This document shows, one piece after another, positions 16,600 through 24,128 of a DNA stretch of 64,000 nt. The stretch's first letter is position 1; each line of letters begins with the position of its first letter. Source of the stretch: Collinsella aerofaciens (GTDB taxonomy: Bacteria > Actinomycetota > Coriobacteriia > Coriobacteriales > Coriobacteriaceae). The position numbers and the translations under genes are program-made. A model generated the notes under the pieces. That model was not told the DNA's origin, did no database searches, and saw nothing but the letters and a program-made list of their open reading frames with translations. The stretch lies in the NCBI RefSeq assembly GCF_028207065.1, contig NZ_JAQLFP010000002.1:38546-102545 (forward strand). Direction: 5' to 3'.

Positions 16600-16874
16600 C
16601 CGTGAGCTCGTATGCGCGGCGCGTACTGCTCAAAGGGAATGTCGAGAAAATCGATGTCGATCGGGCGTCGATCGACAAGATTTATCACGAACTTCTGAAG
16701 GAAGGAACGAATCTCAATCAGCTGATGTACTTCGTGAACGCCCAGGGGCTTCCCGCGTACAACGAGAAAGCTGTTTTCCGCACACTCGAAAAGGTTTACC
16801 AAGTTGGGCGTAAGCTGGACTGTTTTATCGATGAGCTCGAGAAGCGCTATTTCGTTGGTGGTGATGTGAAGTGA
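16596..16874 (+). CDS. MobC-like relaxosome protein, C-terminal part
   Basis: A 92-residue frame carrying the rest of the MobC domain: VSSYARRVLLKGNV and LLKEGTNLNQLMYFVNAQG, the family's NLNQ motif. It could start at GTG 16596, which overlaps the previous stop (GTGA), but no ribosome site precedes it; more likely it is reached through a -1 shift from the previous frame. The relaxase gene overlaps its stop by 4 bases. Confidence 0.7.
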   Translation: MTVSSYARRVLLKGNVEKIDVDRASIDKIYHELLKEGTNLNQLMYFVNAQGLPAYNEKAVFRTLEKVYQVGRKLDCFIDELEKRYFVGGDVK

Positions 16875-18070
16875 CGGTTATCAAACAGAAAAGCGTTTCG
16901 AGCGATCGCTACGCAAAGAACGTCCGTAAATACATCAACGGAAAAGATGCGCTTGCGCGTGGTGGCTGGAACATCGAATACAGCGATCGCTGGTTTTCGA
17001 AAATGGATAGAACCAGAAAGGTTTTCCATCACGACAAGCCGTCGAGAGCCGGAGCCAAAAACGTAATCTTGCTTCATCAGATCCTCGCGTTCCTTCCGGA
17101 AGAATGCTCATGCAACGGGGGCAAGATGACCCCCGATGCATGTTTGGCCTACGCGGAGCAATGGCTTGCGAAGCACTATCTGCATCAACAGGTGATTCTC
17201 GCGCTGCACGAAGAAAGCGATAAGGCGGGAAAACGCTACGCAGTGCACATGGCGATCAACCGTACCGATTTGTTAACTGGCAAGCGTTGCGAGACGGGCG
17301 GGCGGCATGGAAAGTACGAACGCGCCTCATGGGTCCGCGAACTCGATAAGGACTGGAATCTCGCCCAGCTCGAAAAGGGAAAGAAGAATTCGAAGATTCG
17401 AGATCGACAGCCGCGCGATATTGAAAAGGAGATTGTCGATCGCGGAGAGTACAGTTATAAAAACAATCTGCGCGAGCTGATCCATATTGCAATCAACGAC
17501 TACCACCCGAAGAATATGGAGCAGTTCAAAAAATTACTTGCCTCATGGGGCGTAGACATTTTCATCAAGAACAATCGTGTCTATGCGACAGATCTTGATA
17601 TCAAAGAGGCCGGCAACCCGAAGTGCACTTTCAACCTGACCCGTCTTGACGGTCGGTTTGCGGTCAAGCAACTTGAGGTGGCCTTCAAAAATAACGTGCT
17701 TGAAGCCGAGCGAGCCCTTCCTTATGAGAGGCGTTGCGAGATTTACATTCAACGGCTTAAGAAAGCGTATTCGGCGTGGGTCGAGCAGGCAAAGGCGAGC
17801 AAGGGCGTCGCCTACAATCTCTTCCCTAAGTTCATCGCACCGAAGTGCGATGAAGATCTGCTCGAGGATCCGGCGGTTCGTGATGAGCTTCTTGCCCGGC
17901 GCGGTTACGCAAGGGAGATTCGAAACCGTTACGCCGGCGCCGTTCCCGATGCTGGCGATGACCGCGTTCGCGCCGCAGGCCGAGCCCATGGTGGCAACGT
18001 CGACATCTCGCCGCAGGTCGATCGTGCGGTCGACCGAGGCGATTACGCTCGCGGAGACACGCCTCGCTAG
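16871..18070 (+). CDS. Relaxase / mobilization nuclease (MobA/VirD2-like)
   Basis: A 399-residue protein starting at GTG 16871, overlapping the mobC stop (GTGA), which implies coupled translation. Relaxase features in the first 150 residues: SDRYAKNVRKYINGKD, then KVFHHDKPSRAGAKNVIL, and the His-rich metal motif RYAVHMAINRTD near residue 120. Relaxases nick oriT and lead the strand into the recipient. The C-terminal half (SYKNNLRELIHIAINDYHPK onward) is a relaxase-associated helical region; the last 50 residues are Arg/Asp/Gly-rich. With no transfer channel genes, it marks a mobilizable rather than self-transmissible element. The active-site Tyr was not assigned. Confidence 0.85.
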   Translation: MTVIKQKSVSSDRYAKNVRKYINGKDALARGGWNIEYSDRWFSKMDRTRKVFHHDKPSRAGAKNVILLHQILAFLPEECSCNGGKMTPDACLAYAEQWLAKHYLHQQVILALHEESDKAGKRYAVHMAINRTDLLTGKRCETGGRHGKYERASWVRELDKDWNLAQLEKGKKNSKIRDRQPRDIEKEIVDRGEYSYKNNLRELIHIAINDYHPKNMEQFKKLLASWGVDIFIKNNRVYATDLDIKEAGNPKCTFNLTRLDGRFAVKQLEVAFKNNVLEAERALPYERRCEIYIQRLKKAYSAWVEQAKASKGVAYNLFPKFIAPKCDEDLLEDPAVRDELLARRGYAREIRNRYAGAVPDAGDDRVRAAGRAHGGNVDISPQVDRAVDRGDYARGDTPR

Positions 18071-18207
18071 TTTTGGAGAGCCTATCGTCGGTGCCCTAGC
18101 GTGCTGCCATCCAGTGCCGATTCTTTCATGCTCGCAATTCGGCGAGGGTGAGGAGTATGAATTGATCGGCGGGAGTCAGCCGCTCTGATAGAATCGTCCT
18201 TGCTGTC

Positions 18208-18443
18208 GGCAGCCCTCGTGCCGGGCAGAGCCCTCCATTCGATGGGAGGTGATGCCCATGACCGATTTCACCGAGCTCGTGAAGCTCCTGACCGCTACGG
18301 TCTCGCTCCTCACGGCCCTTGTCGGCCTTTCCAAGGCACTCAAGCAGGGCTCGAAGCCCAAAAAGAAAGGCCACCGTCGCTAAGACGATGACCTAACTCT
18401 ATTAAGCAACGGCTCTGCCCAGCTCACTACAACTTGGGCTGCC
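18208..18443. repeat. Nested inverted repeats enclosing the small peptide gene
   Basis: GGCAGCCC (18208-18215) is complementary to GGGCTGCC (18436-18443), and GGGCAGAGCC (18223-18232) to GGCTCTGCCC (18411-18420). The pairs nest correctly around the 41-codon gene at 18258-18383, so the 5' and 3' ends of its transcript could pair. Such end-to-end pairing is typical of type I toxin mRNAs. Confidence 0.7.
18258..18383 (+). CDS. 41-residue membrane peptide, holin/toxin-like
   Basis: ATG 18258 follows an almost ideal GGGAGGTGAT site. The peptide has a short N-terminus, one hydrophobic helix (LVKLLTATVSLLTALVGLSK, residues 7-26) and a strongly basic tail (KPKKKGHRR). Size, single helix and charged tail match small membrane toxins or holin-like peptides of type I toxin-antitoxin loci. 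The surrounding nested inverted repeats support an RNA-regulated gene. No antisense RNA promoter was identified. It lies between the relaxase gene and the phosphoesterase operon, where stability modules are common. The coding call is good; the toxin role is a hypothesis. Confidence 0.65.
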   Translation: MTDFTELVKLLTATVSLLTALVGLSKALKQGSKPKKKGHRR

Positions 18444-18566
18444 GTCGGCACCATTCTACCCTCCTGACGAGGAATTCGTCCATATTTCAAAAATCAAATC
18501 CTGTTCGCGCGTGGGCGCGTGGGCGTAAACTTTTAGTTGGGCAAACCCGACAGATTGGAGCTTGAA

Positions 18567-18650
18567 ACATGAGGGATATGCACCTCATGTCGCTCATAAA
18601 ACGTCTCCTGACCTCGAAGGAGAGCGTTTTTTAGCGACAGAAGGAGACGT
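18567..18650 (+). promoter_or_regulatory. Attenuator with mutually exclusive hairpins
   Basis: Three structures are visible. ACATGAGG (18567-18574) pairs with CCTCATGT (18583-18590), hiding the leader start codon. AAAACGTCTCCT (18598-18609) pairs, with one bulge, with 18618-18630 and ends in a T-run: a terminator. The same ACGTCTCCT (18601-18609) is also perfectly complementary to AGGAGACGT (18642-18650), which contains the ribosome site of the first phosphoesterase gene (ATG 18655). The segment can therefore either terminate transcription or mask that ribosome site. The signal sensed is unknown. Confidence 0.7.
18569..18634 (+). CDS. Leader peptide (21 residues) of an attenuator
   Basis: ATG 18569 sits 8 bases after GGAG (18557-18560). 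The peptide begins MRDMHLMSLIKRLLTSK and ends at TAG 18632-18634, inside the T-tract of the hairpin at 18598-18632. A short frame with its own ribosome site running through a terminator, just before a structural operon, is the standard layout of translation-coupled attenuation, as before some antibiotic-resistance genes. Ribosome position on this frame would decide the hairpin choice described at 18567-18650. Confidence 0.65.
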   Translation: MRDMHLMSLIKRLLTSKESVF

Positions 18651-18654
18651 AAAT

Positions 18655-19293
18655 ATGATCTGGTTTACCAGCGACACCCACTTCGGGCATGAGAACGTGC
18701 TGAAGTTCACCGACCGCCCGTGGGAGACGATTTGGCAGATGAACGACGCCATCGTCGACAGCATCAACGGCAGGGTTGCCGTGGACGACGAGCTCTACAT
18801 CCTGGGGGATTTCTCATTCAAGATGACCGCCCAGGACGCCTACGGGCTGCGCAAGCGGATCGCCTGCAGGCGCATCCACCTCGTCCCGGGAAACCACGAC
18901 AAGGACTGGACCCAGCCGGCGGTCGCGGGCGCCTTCACCGTGGAGCCGCCGATCTGCGTGCTCAAGATCGACGGGCAGAAGATCGTCCTGTGCCATTACC
19001 CCATTGCCGACTGGCAGGGCATGAGCCATGGATCGTGGCACCTCCACGGGCACATCCACAGCAGCGGTGGCGCGTACAACGAGTTCAACCGCAAGCAGGG
19101 CCTTCTGCGCTACGACGTCGGTTGCGATGCCAACGGGCACTCCCCGGTGAGCCTCGACGAGCTGAGGGAATGGTTCGCCGGAGTCGACGAGCCGTGCGGC
19201 CGGGTGAAATGGGCCTGGTGGGTCAACGAGACCGGCGACAGGCAGGTCGAGCGCGAGCTGGCGGCGTACAAGAGGGAAGAGGCGATCCGATGA
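18655..19293 (+). CDS. Calcineurin-like metallophosphoesterase 1
   Basis: A 212-residue protein with all core motifs of the fold: SDTHFGHENV (residue 5), LGDFSF (49), VPGNHDKDW (78), LCHYPI (about 112) and LHGHIHSSG (about 130), giving two metal sites. Such proteins hydrolyse phosphomono- or phosphodiesters; the substrate is unknown. ATG 18655 is chosen because AGGAGA precedes it and because the longer in-frame TTG start overlaps the attenuator. First of three consecutive phosphoesterase genes; its stop overlaps the next start (ATGA). Confidence 0.9.
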   Translation: MIWFTSDTHFGHENVLKFTDRPWETIWQMNDAIVDSINGRVAVDDELYILGDFSFKMTAQDAYGLRKRIACRRIHLVPGNHDKDWTQPAVAGAFTVEPPICVLKIDGQKIVLCHYPIADWQGMSHGSWHLHGHIHSSGGAYNEFNRKQGLLRYDVGCDANGHSPVSLDELREWFAGVDEPCGRVKWAWWVNETGDRQVERELAAYKREEAIR

Positions 19294-20015
19294 CGGTCTA
19301 TGTGACGGGCGACATCCACGGTGGGCTCGACATGCAAAAGCTCCGCGACTGGGAGCTTGGCGACAGTCTTACCAGCGACGACTATCTCATCGTTGCCGGT
19401 GACTTTGGCTTTCCGTGGAACTTTTCTGCCGAGGAATGCGCCGACATCGCCTGGCTGGAGTCGTGCCCCTACACGGTACTGTTCGTCGACGGCAACCACG
19501 AGCGCTTCGATCACTGGGAGGAGCGCCCCATGGAGCCGTGGCATGGCGGGCTGACGCAGCGCCTGTCGGACACCTCGCCCATTCGGCGCCTGACGCGCGG
19601 CGAGGTCTTCGAGCTCGACGGCTCGACAATCTTCACTATGGGCGGTGCCACGAGCGTGGACAGGGAATACCGCGTTCCGTATTCCAGCTGGTGGCCTCAG
19701 GAGCTCCCGGACGAGCGCGAATTCGATGCCGCGCGGGCAAAGCTCGACGAGGTCGGCTGGAAGGTCGACTGCGTCATCACCCATACCTGTGCCACGCGCA
19801 TGCTCTCGCCGACGCTCTATCCGGACTCGGGCTGGGAACGCCCTGATGTGGACCGGCTGACCGGATTCCTCGACGAGCTCGAGGACCGCCTGGACTACAA
19901 GCGCTGGTATTACGGCCATTTTCACCGAGACGGCAACCCGGACGAACGGCACACGGTGCTGTATGACCGAATCGTGAGACTCGGGGACAAACTCCTGCCG
20001 TGGGGCGCGTACTGA
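19290..20015 (+). CDS. Calcineurin-like metallophosphoesterase 2
   Basis: A 241-residue protein: VTGDIHGGLD (residue 5), VAGDFGFPW (about 36), VDGNHERFD (about 70), ITHTCATRM (about 168) and YGHFHRDG (about 208). The GDIHG/GDFG/GNHE set differs from the DTHFG type of the preceding gene and is close to the following one, which shares the MTVYVTGD start, GNHE and a YYGHFH/FFGHYH end. So genes 2 and 3 look like a tandem duplication. It overlaps both neighbours by 1-4 bases, so translation is coupled. Substrate unknown. Confidence 0.9.
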   Translation: MTVYVTGDIHGGLDMQKLRDWELGDSLTSDDYLIVAGDFGFPWNFSAEECADIAWLESCPYTVLFVDGNHERFDHWEERPMEPWHGGLTQRLSDTSPIRRLTRGEVFELDGSTIFTMGGATSVDREYRVPYSSWWPQELPDEREFDAARAKLDEVGWKVDCVITHTCATRMLSPTLYPDSGWERPDVDRLTGFLDELEDRLDYKRWYYGHFHRDGNPDERHTVLYDRIVRLGDKLLPWGAY

Positions 20016-20752
20016 TGACGGTCTATGTGACAGGCGACGTGCACGGCAGGGCCGAGTACGGGTCCAGCCGGTTTGCATTCAAAAATTGGCCGCTGGGCCG
20101 GACCCTGACGCGCGATGACGCGGTGATCGTGGCCGGCGACTTCGGCTTTGTCTGGGACGGCTCGAATGCTGAGAGGTATTGGCTCGATTGGTTTGAGTCG
20201 AAGCCGTGGACCACGTGTTTCGTAGACGGCAACCACGAGAACCACCACGCCCTGACAGAACTGCCGGTGCGGGAGTGGAGCGGCGGTCTCGTCCATGAGG
20301 TACGACCGCACGTGCTGCACCTCATGCGCGGAGAGGTATTCGACATCGCGGGAACCACGGTTCTTACCATGGGCGGAGCCGCGAGCAACGACAGGCAGTA
20401 TCGCAAGGAGGGGAGGAGCTGGTGGCCCGAGGAGATGCCGAGCGAGGAGGAGATGGACCACTGCCGCGCCTCGCTCAACCGCGTAGGCTGGAGGGTCGAT
20501 TGCGTTGTGACTCACGAGGCCCCTGCTGCCCTTGCTGAGGTGCTGTGCCGCGAGCATGGACGCGGGTACCGTGGGGATCAACTGCAAACCTTCCTGGGCG
20601 AGCTCGACGGGCGGCTCGACTATCGCGTCTGGTTCTTCGGCCACTACCACGGCGACAGATGGTGCGACGCCAAGCATCGCCTGATCTACCGAGACATCGT
20701 GCCGATTGAAGATGCCGCGCTCGGTTCTAGAGACCTCCTAGAAGCGTTCTAG
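20015..20752 (+). CDS. Calcineurin-like metallophosphoesterase 3
   Basis: A 245-residue protein: VTGDVHGRAE, VAGDFGFVW, VDGNHENHH, VTHEAPAAL and FGHYHGDRW, the complete metal-ligand set. Paralogue of the preceding gene; it starts within that gene's stop (TGATG). The last codons and the stop lie inside a 19-bp perfect palindrome. Three phosphoesterases translated in a chain are unusual cargo; roles in nucleotide-signal breakdown, RNA 3'-end processing or phage defence are possible but unsupported by sequence alone. Confidence 0.9.
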   Translation: MTVYVTGDVHGRAEYGSSRFAFKNWPLGRTLTRDDAVIVAGDFGFVWDGSNAERYWLDWFESKPWTTCFVDGNHENHHALTELPVREWSGGLVHEVRPHVLHLMRGEVFDIAGTTVLTMGGAASNDRQYRKEGRSWWPEEMPSEEEMDHCRASLNRVGWRVDCVVTHEAPAALAEVLCREHGRGYRGDQLQTFLGELDGRLDYRVWFFGHYHGDRWCDAKHRLIYRDIVPIEDAALGSRDLLEAF

Positions 20753-20765
20753 GAGGTCTCTAGAA
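20725..20765. terminator. 19-bp perfect palindrome at the end of the phosphoesterase operon
   Basis: TTCTAGAGACCTCCTAGAA (20725-20743) is exactly inverted at 20747-20765 around GCG. It contains the stop codon of the third phosphoesterase gene and lies between convergent genes. It could be a bidirectional terminator, although no T-run follows, or a protein-binding site. Confidence 0.6.
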
Positions 20766-20794
20766 ATCAGCCGCCTGATAGGAGAAGCGCGGGG

Positions 20795-21373
20795 CTACTC
20801 GCCCTTCATCTGGGTCATGACCTCGATCTTGGCCTCGGCCACGGCCGCACGCTGCTCGGAGGCGGCAAGGCGGTCCTTGAGGGCGGCGACCTCGGCCATC
20901 AGGTCGCGCTGGGCCAGGAGTGCGTCGTTCAACTCGGCTTGGGCTTTCAGCGCGGCATCACGCTCGCCGCGCAGCCGCTCGATCTCGTCGACCATGGCCA
21001 CGGCCTCGGCATGGAGCTGGACGACCTGCCTGCCGAGCTCCCTGGCACGGGAGAGGTACCTGACGCCCGCGGCGTGGAGCTCGTTGTTCTCGAGTTCGAG
21101 ACTCGCGGTATCGAGTTCGAACTTCTCCTCTATAAAGGCAATCCGCTCATTGCAGTCGGCCTCAATTTTTTCATTCCGATACGTCGCCTCGGCGAGCTTG
21201 CGGTTGAATTCGTCGAGCTGGGCCCTGAGCAGCGCGTTCTCGGTCTTGAGATCGGCGGTCTCGCGCAGCAGCTTCTCTCGCCAAGCCTTTTCAATCTGCT
21301 CGGCGGCCTCATCGAGGACGTCCTTCGCGCCGGGCGTCTTGCTGATTTTTCTGTCGTTCGGGTTGTCTGTCAT
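20795..21373 (-). CDS. Coiled-coil protein of unknown function
   Basis: A 192-residue, highly charged protein, helical throughout: KLLRETADLKTENALLRAQL, then LELENNELHAAGVRYLSRAR and RDLMAEVAALKDRLAASEQR, clear heptads. No membrane segment or signal peptide. The start is ATG 21373, 9 bases after TTGGAG; the longer TTG start is unlikely. It converges on the phosphoesterase operon. KfrA-like plasmid proteins have similar coiled coils but also an N-terminal DNA-binding domain, which is not obvious here. Unassigned. Confidence 0.7.
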   Translation of the reverse strand: MTDNPNDRKISKTPGAKDVLDEAAEQIEKAWREKLLRETADLKTENALLRAQLDEFNRKLAEATYRNEKIEADCNERIAFIEEKFELDTASLELENNELHAAGVRYLSRARELGRQVVQLHAEAVAMVDEIERLRGERDAALKAQAELNDALLAQRDLMAEVAALKDRLAASEQRAAVAEAKIEVMTQMKGE

Positions 21374-21495
21374 CGTGCGGCACTCCAATCAACAATGGGC
21401 ATGGCTCCGCCATGGCGTACGGCTGGGAACAAATACGCGGCCGCTGTTGAGTTGTGTTTGTCCTGCGCTTGGTGAGTTCTAAAAGCGTTCAAGTC

Positions 21496-21780
21496 ATGCG
21501 TTCGCGCAGGTTTTCGATTGGAGAAATACCGCACGCTTTCATGGTATCACGTGCCTTAAAGACCATGAATGGACGGCCATATCGATTCGTTGAAAATGGC
21601 ACCTACGACGTGCTGGTGGTAGGAGGTGAGGGCGTTAAAGATGTCGAGAATGATTATGGGAGTATTTTAGATGCAGGTATGAGAAAGGGTCGAATCGAAG
21701 TGTCTGGCCGGACGCCAATTGTCCGGGAACTGTTTCGGTTCGACCCTGCTTCATTTTACATCCGCGGCATGCTCTTATAG
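21496..21780 (+). CDS. Small hypothetical protein, uncertain
   Basis: A 94-residue frame from ATG 21496. It reads like a protein (FSIGEIPHAFMVSRALKTMN; YDVLVVGGEGVKDVENDYGS) but has no good ribosome site and no family I recognise. It would be the only rightward gene between two leftward ones. If it is not real, 21374-21829 is a 456-base noncoding gap. Confidence 0.35.
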   Translation: MRSRRFSIGEIPHAFMVSRALKTMNGRPYRFVENGTYDVLVVGGEGVKDVENDYGSILDAGMRKGRIEVSGRTPIVRELFRFDPASFYIRGMLL

Positions 21781-21829
21781 ACGCCCGGCGATTACCGACC
21801 TTCACGACCTCGATAGTCGGGCTATGGAC

Positions 21830-22216
21830 TTAAGATTTCTTGGGCTCCCAGCCGTTTTCGATTGCGGCGGGGTAGACTGCGGCGTAATTAAGCATCCAGC
21901 TGCCATCGCCCGCTTTTTGAATAAACCCCTTATCCGTCAAAGAGGTATAGGCCCGGGAGATCGTGTTCTTACTTAGGTGGTAGCGCTCCTCAATCCATTT
22001 GCTTTTTGCGTAAAAGCCCATGGCTCGTTTGTTTTTGGAAGGATTTCCAAGCTTCCATACTAGGCCGAGGATGAGGCGCTCGGCAGCGACAGTGGTGGCA
22101 CAACACGCCCAGTCGGGCACCGAAATAAAATTCGCGTTATCCATTTTCCTTCTAATCTCTCGTTGCTCATTAACATCATCGCGATATTTGTCGGAAATTG
22201 ACGGTAGCTCGCTCAT
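21830..22216 (-). CDS. Winged-helix DNA-binding protein
   Basis: A 128-residue protein. The central part (SKWIEERYHLSKNTISRAYT, then SLTDKGFIQKAGDGSWML) is a helix-turn-helix followed by a wing, as in GntR- or replication-initiator-type winged helices. It follows the excisionase-like gene by 9 bases on the same strand, so they are co-transcribed. Likely a regulator of element excision or mobilization; a replication initiator is an alternative but it is short. Confidence 0.65.
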   Translation of the reverse strand: MSELPSISDKYRDDVNEQREIRRKMDNANFISVPDWACCATTVAAERLILGLVWKLGNPSKNKRAMGFYAKSKWIEERYHLSKNTISRAYTSLTDKGFIQKAGDGSWMLNYAAVYPAAIENGWEPKKS

Positions 22217-22225
22217 GTTTACCGC

Positions 22226-22471
22226 CTAGTCAAGGTGGGCGGTACGACCTTCAAGCTGCTTGAAAAGTTCGTAGAACGAGCTTTCAAACATGTAATTCGA
22301 GCGATGGATTTGGATGAGCTTGCCGGACTCGCGCATAAACTTGCGCGCGGTGTTTTCGCTCCAGCCAGTGAGTTCGCGGATATCGTTAACGCGGAGCAAC
22401 CGATCGCACTGAGCGGCACCAGTGGGGAAAGTCGGTGTGGACGCCTGAGTGCTAATCTGTGGAGTAGCCAT
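22226..22471 (-). CDS. Excisionase-like HTH protein
   Basis: An 81-residue protein with a MerR/excisionase-type helix-turn-helix: LLRVNDIRELTGWSENTARK, then FMRESGKLIQIHRSNYMFES. The size and the position upstream of the integrase gene fit a recombination directionality factor. AAAGGA precedes the ATG by about 9 bases. A palindrome over its probable -10 box (22638-22655) suggests repression. Confidence 0.72.
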   Translation of the reverse strand: MATPQISTQASTPTFPTGAAQCDRLLRVNDIRELTGWSENTARKFMRESGKLIQIHRSNYMFESSFYELFKQLEGRTAHLD

Positions 22472-22637
22472 GATGAGCTATCCTTTCAATGAGGGCCCTC
22501 CCTGTGCTTGTAAGACTTACCAGGTTCATAAGCACTTGGGGGGCCGGTTTCTATGACTACATGCGTAGCCATCTGACAGCTTTAGCATGTATTAAAACTC
22601 ATTAGTTGTCAATCAAATAAAGCATCTACCTGCGGAA

Positions 22638-22655
22638 ACGGTATTATAGTACCGT
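22638..22655 (-). promoter_or_regulatory. Promoter -10 inside a palindrome, upstream of the excisionase gene
   Basis: ACGGTA (22638-22643) and TACCGT (22650-22655) flank TTATAG; the leftward strand reads TATAAT at 22648-22643. A regulator bound here would cover the -10 box. The rest of 22472-22689 is AT-rich and without a gene. Confidence 0.5.
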
Positions 22656-22689
22656 AATATTATGAATAAAACGATGAATGAAAAACATG

Positions 22690-23937
22690 CTATTTCTCGC
22701 TTCTCTGTATATAGGCGTTGATGAAGTCTTCGTAGCCTTTAACTGCTTTTATTTCTGATTGTTGAACGAGGCTTGTATACGTTTTGAGCGTGATATTGGG
22801 GTCCGCGTGGCCAAGAATACCTTGCACGCTTCTAACGTCCGATCCGTTCGCCAGCATAAAAGTGCTTACGCAATGCCTGAGCTGATGCGGGCAGATGCCC
22901 TTATATAGTTTTCCGCCAGTCGAATTGTTCGGCTCATAGATTCCAAGATTGCAGCTAACTGCGAAATCGCGAAACCAATGGTTGAAGATGTAGTTCTTCA
23001 TGTGACAGACAGTAGGGACCCCTTGCTCGACAGCAATATCGCTAATGATGGGAGTGCTGCCAGTCTGGGACAGCCCCAGAGAGGCCAGGAGCTCTTTTTG
23101 TATGGCTGACCATGATTGAAGACGTTCGGCCAGGGTTTCTCCAACGGGGATTTTGCGTTGGCTTTCTTGTGACTTGGGTGCCCTCAGTTCATGATCGTTG
23201 GTGTACTGCCTGTCAATTTTCAAGGTTTTATTGGCAGGGTCCCAATCGCGCCATTCGAGGCCCAGCATCTCGCCTTTTCGCATACCCGTATACACTAGTA
23301 CTAGCGTACCAACAGCTTCGGCGGTGAGCTCAATGTGTTGAAGATGTGTGCATAGGGTAGCTACTTGGTCGATTGTCAGTGATTCTCTTTTGTTGCGTGG
23401 TCTGCGAACATGAACGGTAGCGCAGGGGTTTCGGTCAATTATTCTCTTTGCGACTGCATTCGACAGAATCTGACGCAGTTTTGCATTGATTCGTACAAGC
23501 TCTGATGGTTTGTATTTTCCCGTACGACGAGCTTCGGCATATGTTTCTTCGATTAGATCGGGAGTTAGCCCCTCAATTGTCTGAAACGCACCGAATAGGT
23601 CTTCGATATGCCTGCAATCGTACGCTTCTCTTTCATAGCTCGTTGGCGCAAGCTCGGTGTCCCTATTTTCATGAAAGGCCCAGCAGTAAGACGCAAGCAA
23701 AGTGGGCTTTTTAGTTTTAGTGATCGTGCCAGAGGAGTTGATTTCAGCCAGCTTGGCCTGCATTGCAGCCTTAGCTTCTGTTTTAGTCTTGCAACGAACT
23801 GTATAAGTTGGGGATCGTTTGTAACGCCCTGTCTTAGGGTCCTTGACCCCAAGGGAAAAATAATAGCGATAGGTGTTAGGTGATCTCTTGTCTTTCCAAC
23901 ACGTGCCTCTTCCGCTAATGAGTGGCTGTTCTGACAT
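22690..23937 (-). CDS. Tyrosine recombinase integrase
   Basis: A 415-residue protein: N-terminal AP2-like arm-binding segment (YRYYFSLGVKDPKTGRYKRS), a SAM-like core-binding domain around residues 70-165, and the catalytic domain with Arg in VYTGMRKGEMLGLEW (about 215), HQLRHCVSTFM (about 350), and His plus Tyr in LGHADPNITLKTYTSL (about 375-390). The set RKHRHY appears complete, so it should be active. It lies 191 bases from attR and is read away from it. It would catalyse insertion into and excision from tRNA-Arg(CCU). Confidence 0.96.
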   Translation of the reverse strand: MSEQPLISGRGTCWKDKRSPNTYRYYFSLGVKDPKTGRYKRSPTYTVRCKTKTEAKAAMQAKLAEINSSGTITKTKKPTLLASYCWAFHENRDTELAPTSYEREAYDCRHIEDLFGAFQTIEGLTPDLIEETYAEARRTGKYKPSELVRINAKLRQILSNAVAKRIIDRNPCATVHVRRPRNKRESLTIDQVATLCTHLQHIELTAEAVGTLVLVYTGMRKGEMLGLEWRDWDPANKTLKIDRQYTNDHELRAPKSQESQRKIPVGETLAERLQSWSAIQKELLASLGLSQTGSTPIISDIAVEQGVPTVCHMKNYIFNHWFRDFAVSCNLGIYEPNNSTGGKLYKGICPHQLRHCVSTFMLANGSDVRSVQGILGHADPNITLKTYTSLVQQSEIKAVKGYEDFINAYIQRSEK

Positions 23938-24128
23938 CTTTGCACTCCGTTTCTTTGAATAGTTTTCAACAATTCAATGAGTGCAGTTTAGCTAAAGCTG
24001 TTAGTAATATGTTTGTAAAAGCGTAGGCGCAGCTACCGGAGGCAAAAGACACAAACTGCTATGTTTATCTGCGGTTATATGATGTTCAATGATGCTTGAT
24101 GAATGATAGGGGGTAGCATTAAATCATA

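Noticed and set aside
18126..18374. Leftward 82-codon frame
   Set aside because: It lies antisense to the small membrane peptide gene, which has the better ribosome site; no protein features.
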